A stretch of 64,000 bases of DNA from an uncultured Collinsella sp. (lineage in GTDB: Bacteria; Actinomycetota; Coriobacteriia; Coriobacteriales; Coriobacteriaceae): positions 7,046-71,045 of the forward strand of contig CABSYW010000005.1 of the NCBI GenBank assembly GCA_902482035.1, given 5' to 3'. The notes beneath the pieces are model-generated. The model saw only the letters and a program-made list of their open reading frames with translations, ran no database searches and had not been told where the DNA came from. The position numbers were made by a program, and so were the translations under genes. This document shows positions 17,971 through 27,205 of the stretch, piece after piece; within the stretch, counting starts at the first letter, position 1, and every line of letters starts with the position of its first letter.

Positions 17971-20529
17971 ATGTTTACTCCGCTTATCACTCATGATCTG
18001 GACGGTGCCGCGCTGGCGGCGCCCGTTGATGCCGCACGCCGCAATGGCGCTGCATACAAGACGCGCACAATCGACGACCTTCGCATTAAGGACGATCGAC
18101 TGCGTGCCGCTATCGAGGGCACGGGGCACCTGCTGTTCGACGGCGGCATGGGCACCATGCTGCAGGCGGCCGGCATGCAGGCCGGCGCCCTGCCCGAGTT
18201 GCTCAACTTTGAGGAGCCCCAGGTCATTACCGATATTCAGCGTCAGTACGTCGAGGCCGGCTGCGACGTGATCACCGCCAACACCTTTGGCGCCAACGCC
18301 CACAAGCTCGACGGTGCCGCCACCGTGGCAGACGTCTTTGCCGCGGCCGTCGCCTGTGCCCGCGAGGCCGGCGCCCGCTATGTCGCCGGCGATATCGGCC
18401 CCATCGGCGCGCTGCTTCGCCCCCTGGGTACCCTGAGCTTCGACGAGGCCTATGACCTCTTTGCCGAGGAAGTGCACGCCGGCGTCGATGCGGGCGTGGA
18501 CCTCTTTATTATCGAGACCATGACCGACCTGGCCGAGATCAAGGCGGCCGTCCTCGCCTGCCGCGAGAACTCCGACCTGCCCGTCTTTGCCACCATGACC
18601 TTTGAGGAAGACGGTCGCACCTTCCTTGGCACGAGTCCCGAGGTGGCCGCCATCACGCTCGATGCCATCGGCGCCGACGTTTTGGGCATCAACTGCAGCC
18701 AAGGACCGGCCGAGCTTCGAGGACTCGCCGCACGTATGCTCACCGTTACCGACAAGCCCATCATGGTGCAGGCCAATGCAGGACTCCCCCATGTGGACGA
18801 CGACGGCAACACCGTCTTTGATATCCAGGCCCCCGAATACGCCGAGGCCGTCGCCGGCATGATCGCCGACGGCGTGAGCGTCGTGGGCGGCTGCTGCGGC
18901 ACCACGCCGGCGCACATGGCGGCCTTGCGCACGCTTATCGACAACCACACGCCCAGCCCGCGCCGCCGCAAGCCCAGCATGTCGGTCACGAGCGCCCAAA
19001 CGGTCGTGGACCTTCCCTGCGACGGCCACAAGATCGCCGTCATCGGCGAGCGCATCAACCCCACCGGCAAAAAGCGCCTGCAGCAGGCCCTGCGCGACGG
19101 CGACCTGGACTACGTTGTGAGCCAGGGCATCAGCCAGCAGGAACAGGGCGCCGACATTCTGGACGTCAACGTGGGCCTGCCCGAGATCGACGAGGTCAAG
19201 ATCATCCAGCAGGCGACCGAACAGCTCCAGGGCTCCACGCTGCTGCCGCTGCAGATCGACTCCACCGACCCCACAGCCGTCGAGGCCGCCGTGCGCCGCT
19301 ACGCCGGCAAGCCCATCATCAACTCGGTCAATGGCAAGCAGCAGATCATGGATGAGATCTTTCCGCTGGTCGCCCACTACGGCACCAACGTTGTCGGACT
19401 TACGCTCGACGAAGGCGGCATCCCCGATACCGCCGAGGCCCGCTTTGCCATCGCCGAGCGCATCGTGGCCGAGGCTGCCCGCTACGGCATCGGACCGGAC
19501 CGCATCCTCATCGACTGCCTGGTCATGACCGCCTCGACCAATCAACGCCAGGCCGAGCAGATCCTGCGCGCCATGTCTCTGTGCAAGGAGCGTCTGGGCG
19601 TCAAATGCGCGCTCGGCGTATCGAACATCAGCTTTGGCCTGCCCGCCCGCCCGCTGCTGGGCTCGGTCTTTTTGGCCGCCGCCTTTGGCGCGGGCCTGGA
19701 CGCCCCCATCATGAACCCGGGCTCCAAGCGCTTTATGGATACCGTCTACAGCTATCGCGTCCTGAGCGTTGAGGACGAGGGCTCGACCGAATACATCGAG
19801 CGCTACGCCGGCTGGACCGATCCGTATAAGATCGCCGCAAACCCGGCAGCAGCTCAGGCCGCATCGAGTGATGCCGTGCCCGCTGCTGGCACCGCCGGCA
19901 CCGACGGCAACGACGACCCGATTCGTCGCATGGTCGTCTCGGGCCGCAAAGGCGAGATCGCTGCCGAAACCGAGCGTCTGCTGGCAGACCACGACGCCAT
20001 GGACCTCATCAACAATCACTTTATCCCCGCCCTCGACGAGGTTGGCGTCCTCTTTGACCAGGGCAAGTTCTTCTTGCCGCAGCTTATGGCCTCGGCCGAG
20101 GCCGCACGCGTGGGCTTCGACACCATCAAGCGCCTGATGCCCGCCGGCGAGATTGCCGACAAGGGCAAGATCTGCGTGGCCACCGTCAAGGGCGACATCC
20201 ACGATATTGGCAAGAACATCGTCAAAATGCTGCTCGACAACTACGGCTACACCGTCTTTGACCTGGGCCGCGACGTCGATCCGCAAGAGGTGCTCAAGAC
20301 CGTCAAGGAGCGTGACATTAAGCTCGTCGGCCTCTCGGCGCTTATGACCACCACGGTCGTCGCCATGGAGGAGACCATCAAGCTACTTCATGCCGAGGTC
20401 CCAGGCGTCAAGATCATCGTGGGCGGCGCCGTGCTCACCCCCGAATACGCCAAGCAGATCGGCGCGGACTACTACGCCAAGGACGCCGCCGAGAGCGCGC
20501 GCATCGCCGAAGAGGTCTTTGGGCAGTAA
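17971..20529 (+). CDS. metH: Cobalamin-dependent methionine synthase, core without activation domain
   Basis: An 852-residue protein holding three of the four MetH modules. The homocysteine-binding barrel is at about 45-330 (LFDGGMGTMLQ, and zinc ligands in INCSQGP and VGGCCGTTP). The pterin domain is at about 345-600 (GERINPTGKKRL, DVNVGLPEIDE, DSTDP, NSVNGK). The cobalamin-binding region is at about 650-850, with GDIHDIGKNIV supplying the cobalt-ligating His. The activation domain is missing and is supplied by the gene before it. The reaction is homocysteine plus methyl-THF to methionine. The ATG follows TAGGAGC. An Ala-rich linker lies near residue 630. Confidence 0.96.
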   Translation: MFTPLITHDLDGAALAAPVDAARRNGAAYKTRTIDDLRIKDDRLRAAIEGTGHLLFDGGMGTMLQAAGMQAGALPELLNFEEPQVITDIQRQYVEAGCDVITANTFGANAHKLDGAATVADVFAAAVACAREAGARYVAGDIGPIGALLRPLGTLSFDEAYDLFAEEVHAGVDAGVDLFIIETMTDLAEIKAAVLACRENSDLPVFATMTFEEDGRTFLGTSPEVAAITLDAIGADVLGINCSQGPAELRGLAARMLTVTDKPIMVQANAGLPHVDDDGNTVFDIQAPEYAEAVAGMIADGVSVVGGCCGTTPAHMAALRTLIDNHTPSPRRRKPSMSVTSAQTVVDLPCDGHKIAVIGERINPTGKKRLQQALRDGDLDYVVSQGISQQEQGADILDVNVGLPEIDEVKIIQQATEQLQGSTLLPLQIDSTDPTAVEAAVRRYAGKPIINSVNGKQQIMDEIFPLVAHYGTNVVGLTLDEGGIPDTAEARFAIAERIVAEAARYGIGPDRILIDCLVMTASTNQRQAEQILRAMSLCKERLGVKCALGVSNISFGLPARPLLGSVFLAAAFGAGLDAPIMNPGSKRFMDTVYSYRVLSVEDEGSTEYIERYAGWTDPYKIAANPAAAQAASSDAVPAAGTAGTDGNDDPIRRMVVSGRKGEIAAETERLLADHDAMDLINNHFIPALDEVGVLFDQGKFFLPQLMASAEAARVGFDTIKRLMPAGEIADKGKICVATVKGDIHDIGKNIVKMLLDNYGYTVFDLGRDVDPQEVLKTVKERDIKLVGLSALMTTTVVAMEETIKLLHAEVPGVKIIVGGAVLTPEYAKQIGADYYAKDAAESARIAEEVFGQ

Positions 20530-20554
20530 CACAACGGAAACAACCGAGCACCAA

Positions 20555-20592
20555 AACGTGCCGCACGCGCCACTTGGCACGTGCGGCACGTT
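20555..20592. terminator. GC-rich hairpin after metH
   Basis: AACGTGCCGCACG and CGTGCGGCACGTT form a near-perfect 17-bp stem around ACTT. It lies 25 bases past the metH stop. The T-run after it is absent, so termination is plausible but not certain. Confidence 0.55.
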
Positions 20593-20637
20593 AGAATAGA
20601 TAAGACTATGCTCGTTTTGGCAGATAGGAGCGCAAGG

Positions 20638-22002
20638 ATGGCGATCACGCCCGCAGAAATCGCGGAAACCCGCGGCATGGTTGAGGAGCAGAACCTCGAC
20701 ATCAGGACCATCACCATGGGTGTTTCGCTCATGGGTTGCGGCGACGAGAACCTCGACCGCATGTGCACGAAGATCTACGACCACGTGACGCACACGGCTG
20801 AGCACCTGGTCGAGACCGCCGAGAACCTCGAGCGCGAGTACGGTATCCCCATCGTCAACAAGCGCGTCTCCGTCACCCCGGTGGCGCAGATCGCCGCGTG
20901 CTGCAAGGATGAGGACCTCACCCCCATCGCGCATGCCCTCGACCGCGCGGCCGAGACGCTCGGCATCGATTACCTGGGTGGCTTCTCCGCACTCGTTCAG
21001 AAGGGCATCGGCGACGCCGACCGCCGCGTCATCCAGTCCATCCCGCAGGCGCTCGCCACCACGAGCCGCGTCTGCTCCAGCGTCAACGTCGCCAGTCTGC
21101 GTGCCGGCATCAACATGGACGCCGTACTCATGGCTGCGCAGACCATCATCGACGCCGCTAAGCTCACGGCCGACCAGGACTCCGTCGGCGCTTCCAAGTT
21201 TGTCTGCTTTGCCAATATGGTCGAGGACTCCCCGTTTATGGCGGGCGCCGTCCACGGCGGTGGCGAGGCCGACGCCGTCATCAACGTAGGCGTTTCGGGC
21301 CCCGGCGTTATGGCCGCAGCCCTGGAGACGCTGCCCGATTCCGCATCGATGATGGAAGTCGCCGAAAAGATTAAGCAGACCGCCTTTAAGATCACCCGCG
21401 CCGGGGAGCTCATGAGCCGCGAGGCCGCCCATCGCCTGGGTGTCGAGAAGGGCATTGTCGACCTGTCGCTGGCTCCCACGCCTGCCATCGGCGACTCCGT
21501 TGCCCGCATCCTCGAGATCATCGGTGTTGGCACCTGCGGTGGCCCGGGCACGACCTGCGCGCTCGCCATGCTCAACGATGCCGTCAAGAAGGGCGGCGTC
21601 ATGGCCAGCTCCAGCGTGGGTGGTCTCTCCGGCGCCTTTATCCCCGTGTCCGAGGATGCCGGCATGATCGCCGCCGTCGAGGCCGGCGCGCTTTCGCTCG
21701 AGAAGCTCGAGGCCATGACCTGCGTGTGCTCCGTCGGCCTGGACATGATCGCCATCCCCGGCGACACCCCGGTCGAGACCATCGCCGGCATCATCGCCGA
21801 CGAGATGGCTATCGGCGTCATCAACAACAAGACCACGGCCGTCCGCGTGATTCCCGCCATCGGCAAGGGCGTGGGCGACTGCGTTGAGTACGGCGGCCTG
21901 TTCGGCCGTGCGCCCATCATGCCGGTGAACCCCAACGCCGGCACCGTGCTTGCCCACCGCGGCGGACGCTTCCCGGCACCGCTGAACTCGCTCAAGAACT
22001 AG
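20638..22002 (+). CDS. PFL-like family protein (UPF0210/DUF711)
   Basis: A 454-residue protein of the conserved UPF0210 family, distantly related to glycyl-radical (pyruvate formate-lyase) folds but of unknown function. Family-like blocks are NLDIRTITMGVSLMGC near residue 20, RVSVTPVAQIAAC, DSPFMAGAVHGGGEADAVIN, KITRAGELMSREAA, GTCGGPGTTCALAMLNDAV and PVNPNAGTVLAHRGGR at the C-terminus. No glycyl-radical RVxGY motif is present. The ATG at 20638 follows GATAGGAGCG; an in-frame start 19 codons upstream falls inside the hairpin and is rejected. In many genomes an ACT-domain gene precedes it; none does here. Confidence 0.88.
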   Translation: MAITPAEIAETRGMVEEQNLDIRTITMGVSLMGCGDENLDRMCTKIYDHVTHTAEHLVETAENLEREYGIPIVNKRVSVTPVAQIAACCKDEDLTPIAHALDRAAETLGIDYLGGFSALVQKGIGDADRRVIQSIPQALATTSRVCSSVNVASLRAGINMDAVLMAAQTIIDAAKLTADQDSVGASKFVCFANMVEDSPFMAGAVHGGGEADAVINVGVSGPGVMAAALETLPDSASMMEVAEKIKQTAFKITRAGELMSREAAHRLGVEKGIVDLSLAPTPAIGDSVARILEIIGVGTCGGPGTTCALAMLNDAVKKGGVMASSSVGGLSGAFIPVSEDAGMIAAVEAGALSLEKLEAMTCVCSVGLDMIAIPGDTPVETIAGIIADEMAIGVINNKTTAVRVIPAIGKGVGDCVEYGGLFGRAPIMPVNPNAGTVLAHRGGRFPAPLNSLKN

Positions 22003-22019
22003 CTGAGGGGGACTGGCGA

Positions 22020-22153
22020 GGAGCCCCGGGGAGGGCAAATATATAAGGTCGCCTGCTCGGACAGTCCTGACTCGCTCGGAGAGCACATTAAGTGCTCTCC
22101 GGCTCGTGCGGAACTCGCGATCGACCTTATATATTTGCCCTCCCCGGGGCTCC
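22020..22153 (+). ncRNA. Candidate structured 3' RNA element, copy 1
   Basis: A perfect 32-bp inverted repeat (arms 22020-22051 and 22122-22153, beginning GGAGCCCCGGGGAGGG) encloses a 70-base core. The core holds an inner hairpin GGAGAGCAC-ATTAA-GTGCTCTCC, with ACAGTCCTG before it and CGTGCGGAACTC after it. The same core occurs, inside a different outer stem, after gatB (37855-37995), and in both places it reads in the sense of the upstream gene. This one starts 18 bases past the UPF0210 stop. It could be a transcript end, a regulatory RNA or an inverted-repeat element. Confidence 0.6.
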
Positions 22154-22318
22154 CGCACATCGGGACCTCGGTTGGGTTCAATCCCTTTGGCAGTCGCTTC
22201 GCTTCTGCCCTACTTTGCTGGTGCGGCGGTTTGGCGTTGGATCGGTTCTTTCTGATATATGCTGGTTGCGGCTCTTCTTTTGGGAGGAGTCGCTTTTTTG
22301 TTGCTAGGAGGTTGGCCC

Positions 22319-23206
22319 GTGGTTGATGGGGATGCTCGCTCTGAGCTGCTTTCTGCTGATTGGAATGGCGAATGGATGCGCTTGCAGGCTGGTCGGCGGC
22401 GGGCTGATGATTCTTTTGAGTGGGATAAGCGGGCTCGGCATTTTCGGCCGCTTGAGGCTGCTCCGTATGCCCGGGACTTTATGAAGCTGTTGGCGTTAAA
22501 GCCTGGTGAATTCGTGCTGGATATGGGGTGTGGGGCTGGGTCGATTGCTATTCCGCTTGCTCAGGCTGGGCATTCCGTGATTGCTGCCGACTTTTCCCCT
22601 GCTATGTTGGGCACGCTTGATGCTGGCATTGAGTACTATGGACTCGAGGATTGCATTACACCGCTTGAGCTTGCTTGGGATGATGACTGGGATTTGGTTG
22701 GGCCGGTCGCGAAAGCGGTAGATGTTGCCTTTGCCAGTCGCTCTGTCACCACGACCAACCTAAAAGGCGCGCTTGCCAAGCTTGATCGAACGGCTTGTCG
22801 GCGTTGTGCCGTCACGATGGTCGCCAACTCCAGCCCGCGCTATGACCTGCACCTGATGAACGCCATCGGTGCCTCGGTTACCTGCAGTAATGGCTTTGTA
22901 TATGCCTTTAACATCCTCATTCAGATGGGTGCCCTGCCGCAGGTTACGTACTTTGAATCGCCTCGTCGCGATACCTTCGATAGCCTTGAGGCAGGCGTGG
23001 CGGACTTCTCCCGCATGCTCGAGCACGGTAACGAGGATAAGATTGACCGACTACGCGACTACGTCGCTCAGCATATGATTGAGAATCCCCATGCCGGCGA
23101 GCCAGGGTCCAAGGGCGTGCCGCAGGGGCGTTACATGCTCGACCACGTCCGCAAGGTCCGTTGGGCGTTTATTGCATGGGAGCCGGTCTCTTCGGGCCGT
23201 CCATAG
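22319..23206 (+). CDS. Class I SAM-dependent methyltransferase
   Basis: A 295-residue protein with a Rossmann methyltransferase core. Motif I is FVLDMGCGAGSIAIPLA near residue 82, the acidic strand is HSVIAADFSPAML, and a motif-IV-like segment is AVDVAFASRS. The substrate is unknown. A GTG start is chosen because TAGGAGG lies 8 bases before it; an upstream ATG at 22259 would add a hydrophobic leader but has no ribosome site. The first third uses many GCT, GGG, GCG and CTT codons, unlike the GCC/GGC bias of its neighbours and of its own second half. This hints at a mosaic or recently acquired 5' part. Confidence 0.8.
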   Translation: MVDGDARSELLSADWNGEWMRLQAGRRRADDSFEWDKRARHFRPLEAAPYARDFMKLLALKPGEFVLDMGCGAGSIAIPLAQAGHSVIAADFSPAMLGTLDAGIEYYGLEDCITPLELAWDDDWDLVGPVAKAVDVAFASRSVTTTNLKGALAKLDRTACRRCAVTMVANSSPRYDLHLMNAIGASVTCSNGFVYAFNILIQMGALPQVTYFESPRRDTFDSLEAGVADFSRMLEHGNEDKIDRLRDYVAQHMIENPHAGEPGSKGVPQGRYMLDHVRKVRWAFIAWEPVSSGRP

Positions 23207-23388
23207 ACCGCTTTCGGCCGCCGTACACGTCCGCCTGTAACCCGCGCTGTTCTCCCGCTCGGCATCCGCATTCTTTTTGAACTGGGCAAACACGCCCCAC
23301 ACCGCGCCGTTCCTGCGCTATCGTGGGACAGCTCACGTAGATTAAGGCCCCATCGCGGGGCGCCCCATAACATAGAAAGCGAGAACCC

Positions 23389-23688
23389 ATGGCACTGACA
23401 GGAGCCCAGGTCAAGCAGCTTCGCAGCATGGCCCATCACCTCAACCCCGCCATCATCATCGGCAAGTCCGACATCAACGAGGGCACCGTCGAGCAGACGG
23501 TCGCCTACCTAGAGAAGCACGAGCTCGTTAAGTGCTCCGTACTCGATGGTTCCAGTCTTTCTGCCCGCGAGGCCGCCGAAGAGCTCGCCGAGCGCTGCCA
23601 TGCAGACGTTGTTCAGGTTATCGGCCGCAAGTTCTCGCTGTATCGCGAGTCCTCGCGCAAGGACATCGAGAAGATTAAGCTCGTCTAA
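23389..23688 (+). CDS. yhbY: YhbY/CRM-domain RNA-binding protein
   Basis: A 99-residue single CRM domain protein of standard length. It begins LTGAQVKQLRSMAHHLNP and continues with IIGKSDINEG, HELVKCSVLDG and DVVQVIGRKFSLYRES, the last containing the G-x-x-x-x-L-Y-R signature. CRM proteins bind RNA, and YhbY associates with pre-50S ribosomal particles. It is followed 39 bases later by a strong terminator. Confidence 0.95.
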   Translation: MALTGAQVKQLRSMAHHLNPAIIIGKSDINEGTVEQTVAYLEKHELVKCSVLDGSSLSAREAAEELAERCHADVVQVIGRKFSLYRESSRKDIEKIKLV

Positions 23689-23727
23689 GAGCCAACGATC
23701 CGGCGAGCCAACATACATCAAGCTTGC

Positions 23728-23760
23728 GAGCGTCCGAGCAATTCGGACGCTCATTTTTTA
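23728..23760 (+). terminator. Rho-independent terminator after yhbY
   Basis: GAGCGTCCGA pairs with TCGGACGCTC across GCAAT, followed by TTTTTT. The T-run overlaps the stop codon of the convergent regulator gene. Confidence 0.92.
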
Positions 23761-26757
23761 TCGTTCGACGAGCACGCGGTTAAGCCTACCCTCCACCAAG
23801 CGCTCGTACAGACGCCGCGTCTCGGGCTCGGGCACGCCATTGACCTGCTCCCTCAGGTGATGCATATGCCCACTGTACAGCTCGACGATATCGCGTCGTC
23901 GCCCCGCCGCACCGTAGACGCGCATAGCGCAACGCACCATGTCCTCGCGCGCCGTCTCTTGCCGCAACCCCGATTCCACCAGCCATACCGCCGACTGCAG
24001 GTCGTTTTCTTCTAGGGCGGCATTCGCTCCCCGAATCATGCAGTCGATATACTTCGATTCCATAATGCGCCGCATACGCAAAAAGTAGGTGGGATTACAG
24101 CCATTGGGAACATACAACGGGCCGGCATAGAGCTGCTCGATCTTAAGGCACAGCTCGATCAGATGGGGTCCGCGCGCACCCGTGCGATTTCCCAAAACTT
24201 CGCGGCTTATCTGATCAAACAACCGCACGTCGGTCTTGACGTAATCGCCGTTAAGCCCAATGCACTCGTTTTGGATCAGCACACACGACTTGCCATCCGG
24301 TGTCGGCCCCAAGGCCGAACGCAGGCGCGATATCGTCGAGTACAGATTGTTACGGGCGCTATTGAACTCGGCATGGGGCCACAGCTCCATGGCCAGCGTC
24401 TCGCGGTCGACCAGTGCATCCATGCCCAGCGCAAGCCGCTCGGCAAGCGTCGCCGCTTTCTTGCGGCGCCACATCTTATCCGTGATGGGAAACCCGTCGC
24501 GCTCGGCACGAAACGCCCCAAACATGCGAATCTCGATATGGCCAATCACATCGACACCCTCGGCATCGCCGGCCTGGAACAGACGCTCGCCTTCGCCCTC
24601 AAAGTCGTCACGCAGCGAATATCGCGACAGCTCGCGCACCGGGAGCTTCTTTCGAATTCTAGCAGCCGGCTCACCCAGACAATGCATCGCAAGACGCGCA
24701 AACAGCCGATACGACGGATCTAAAATCCCCGGGCGGTTCATGGACATCCAGGCCGCAAGGTCGCTATCTCGGCCCGCACAGGCCAAATGCAGCGCCACCA
24801 TCCAGGCTTCTGCGCCACCAACCTGCGTCTGGCTTATATCGAGCAACTCCGCTTCCTCGCGCACCGAAACCATCGAGGTGTTACGCAGATATGCCGCGCG
24901 CTCCAGCAGCAATGCGTTATCGCGCATGTACGCAATCGACTCCTCGGCAAGTTTGAGCACTTGGACCGCACGGAACTTTGCATTAACCGGCCGTCCCTCT
25001 GCCAGCGACTGCCAGCCTTCTAGCAACAGGCCAAACAGCTGAATCTGATTGTCGCGCATGCGCACGGCAAAACGATCGAGCTCGTTGAACGCCGCGTCGT
25101 CGGTTACCGGCAAGCCGGAAAGGAGCCGCCGTGCCGCCAACACCATGCGCACCCAGATAGCCATCGCCTTGAGCCCACGTATGTCGAGCGCCTCCCGTAC
25201 CACCGTCATCTCGTCGTCGCGCTCGTCGGTTCCCGCAAACGACCCGTCAAAGAGCTCCACCAGCATGCTATCGGCCCGTATAACAATCCCCGTGATGTCG
25301 AGCTCACAGTCGTAGGCCTTGCTCGTTTTGAGCTGCTGTAGAACGCCGCCGTCATCTCCCCGCTCGGTCAGGCAGCGCTTGACCTCGATATGCGCAGACA
25401 ACATATCGAGTGCGGTATGGGATGTCTCGATTTCTGGCACGGCCAGGTTCGTAGGAAGCCCAAGCCCGTTGTCCCCATAGCAAACAGCCGTCAGTGTCTG
25501 GGCCACCCTCCATGAAACAGGGTCTATTTCGCAGGCCGCCCGTTCGCCCTCGCGCTCGATAACCGATGCCATATAGCGAGCGAGCTTTGTATTGGACACG
25601 CTGACCGCTGCCAGATATACGCCAAGCGCCTCGGCAGGCGTTGGCTCTGGAGCCGGATCGTCGGCATCGATCGTGCCCAGCGCTGCTCGGCAGATATCGG
25701 CCCCGTGCCCCGTCAGAGCAAGATCGACCCCATACTGTCCAGCAAGTTCAAGAACCGCCTCACGGTCCAAAAAGGCGTCCGCTAGGCCCATCGCCGCATC
25801 GCATCGGCCCGCCTTAAGCAAAATCCGGGCCGCCCTCGGAACAAGTTCGGGGCGAACCTCGGCCACCAACTTGCGCAAACGCAAGCGTCCGTTATCCTCC
25901 GTGCCCAGACACGTAAAACTCCGCTCGGCGGGGTCCAAGCCAAAGATCGGGTAGTCGCGTACAAAGTAGGACTGGTCGACCATCGACAGCCTTACCCCAC
26001 AGGCCTCGAGTTCTGCGATATTGCCCTCGCCCATCAAAACCATGAGACATGCCACGCAAAACAGCGCATTATTGTCGAGCGAAGCCAGATCGGCAAGTGC
26101 CGCGCCATATACGTTGACAATCTCGTTTTCGAGCAGACCGGCTACGTCGCCTTGGCCATACAGACCCGTCTGCAATGCCGAAACGAGCTCGGGCACGCCC
26201 TGCGTGAGCTGATAAAAGTCGAGCGATGTGCTGATCGAAAACGCCGATGCCCACGCCGAATACTCATAGGCATGCACCTTGAGCATCTGCGCATTGATCT
26301 TAACCGAATCGCCCAGCCCATGAATCAGCTGACGATTTGAAGGACGGCAGGAGATAAAGACCCCTACCCCCATAGCGCGCAGGCCGCGAATCCTGTCGAT
26401 GAGGTCTTCGGTATCGTGCTGATCGAGGTTTGGCACATTATCAATCGCGATAAGGGAGTGCGGTTTGTCTTTGAGTTCTTCGGTAACCACCTCGAGCTGC
26501 ATAAACACCTCGCGCCCTGTGGCGCGATCGGCCTCGATAATCCGCACGGGGCCTCGCGTCGGGTCGCATTTAACCTCATGGGTGTACTGTAGCAGCACCG
26601 AGGTCTTCCCAAACCCGTCGGGCGCATAAAGAACCACGATGCCGGCCTTTCGGCCCTTGGCGATAAGCTCATTCATCAAGCGTTCGCGTCGCACCATATA
26701 GCCTCCGCCCAGCGGCATCAGCTCGAGGTCGTCTATACCGCTCAAATCGTTTACCAT
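23758..26757 (-). CDS. Large SARP-type regulator with N-terminal NTPase
   Basis: A 999-residue protein. Residues about 20-260 are an AAA/STAND-like NTPase with Walker A APDGFGKTS near 45-53 and LIAIDNVP as Walker B. The long middle is helical. A C-terminal winged helix of the OmpR/SARP type begins IEIRMFGAFRAERDG near 739, with MWRRKKAATLAERLALG and NSARNNLYSTISRLRSALG. A bacterial transcriptional activation (BTAD-like) region from about 840 to 990 follows. It is probably an ATP-dependent transcription factor responding to a metabolite, built like MalT/AfsR. The start follows TTGAGGAGCG. No divergent target gene is adjacent, so its regulon is unknown. Confidence 0.85.
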   Translation of the reverse strand: MVNDLSGIDDLELMPLGGGYMVRRERLMNELIAKGRKAGIVVLYAPDGFGKTSVLLQYTHEVKCDPTRGPVRIIEADRATGREVFMQLEVVTEELKDKPHSLIAIDNVPNLDQHDTEDLIDRIRGLRAMGVGVFISCRPSNRQLIHGLGDSVKINAQMLKVHAYEYSAWASAFSISTSLDFYQLTQGVPELVSALQTGLYGQGDVAGLLENEIVNVYGAALADLASLDNNALFCVACLMVLMGEGNIAELEACGVRLSMVDQSYFVRDYPIFGLDPAERSFTCLGTEDNGRLRLRKLVAEVRPELVPRAARILLKAGRCDAAMGLADAFLDREAVLELAGQYGVDLALTGHGADICRAALGTIDADDPAPEPTPAEALGVYLAAVSVSNTKLARYMASVIEREGERAACEIDPVSWRVAQTLTAVCYGDNGLGLPTNLAVPEIETSHTALDMLSAHIEVKRCLTERGDDGGVLQQLKTSKAYDCELDITGIVIRADSMLVELFDGSFAGTDERDDEMTVVREALDIRGLKAMAIWVRMVLAARRLLSGLPVTDDAAFNELDRFAVRMRDNQIQLFGLLLEGWQSLAEGRPVNAKFRAVQVLKLAEESIAYMRDNALLLERAAYLRNTSMVSVREEAELLDISQTQVGGAEAWMVALHLACAGRDSDLAAWMSMNRPGILDPSYRLFARLAMHCLGEPAARIRKKLPVRELSRYSLRDDFEGEGERLFQAGDAEGVDVIGHIEIRMFGAFRAERDGFPITDKMWRRKKAATLAERLALGMDALVDRETLAMELWPHAEFNSARNNLYSTISRLRSALGPTPDGKSCVLIQNECIGLNGDYVKTDVRLFDQISREVLGNRTGARGPHLIELCLKIEQLYAGPLYVPNGCNPTYFLRMRRIMESKYIDCMIRGANAALEENDLQSAVWLVESGLRQETAREDMVRCAMRVYGAAGRRRDIVELYSGHMHHLREQVNGVPEPETRRLYERLVEGRLNRVLVER

Positions 26758-27145
26758 GCCCGCTCCTCAACTCGACCGTATGGACACTGTAGCCGCAAGA
26801 CCATACAAGCCGCGCTATGAATAGAGCGACCTTGTGTTTTAGGTTGTCTTTTGGTACGCAAGCGGCAAGTTTTTGTACAGCGAGGGCCGATTGTTATTAA
26901 TCCCCCGACTAATCGGTCTTTAAGCAGGTAAATGAGCTTGTCAGCTTGTCCCATCTAAGCGGCAGTGTAACGCAAATGAACAAGGTTCAGTTATGTCATT
27001 CAACTCGCCTAGCACCCGCTACCGTCTACGACCTTCTAGTGGTATTTTTGCATAGAATCTGGTATGGAATGAATCAAGCTGTTGGGCATCCGGCATTCGT
27101 CAAGCTTGCGGCAAGATTTTGGTCAAGTGGGCGGACAGGGATAGC
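26758..27145. other. 388-bp upstream region of the SARP regulator
   Basis: No gene is supported. The plus-strand open frame here has no ribosome site and atypical composition. The region is AT-richer than its surroundings and probably holds the promoter of the regulator. A loose inverted repeat CCGATT-AATCGG occurs at 26889-26914. Nothing else is recognised. Confidence 0.4.
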
Positions 27146-27172
27146 AAAAAGGCCCCCGCAAAGCGGAGGCCT
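27146..27172 (-). terminator. Rho-independent terminator after nagB
   Basis: On the minus strand GGCCTCCGC pairs with GCGGGGGCC across TTT and is followed by TTTTT. Confidence 0.9.
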
Positions 27173-27205
27173 TAGGCAAGGCTATGTCGAGCTGCAGGAT
27201 TCGCG

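Noticed and set aside
17965..20286. Long open frame on the minus strand, 773 codons
   Set aside because: Antisense shadow of metH; Gly/Ala/Val/Asp-rich low-information sequence with no motifs.
22020..22153. Ordinary insertion sequence with 32-bp terminal repeats
   Set aside because: Only 70 bases lie between the arms, and the outer arms differ completely from those of the second copy while the core is conserved, opposite to transposon ends.
22160..22205. tRNA gene (GGGTTCAATCCC)
   Set aside because: A T-arm-like dodecamer is present, but no acceptor or anticodon stem can be paired.
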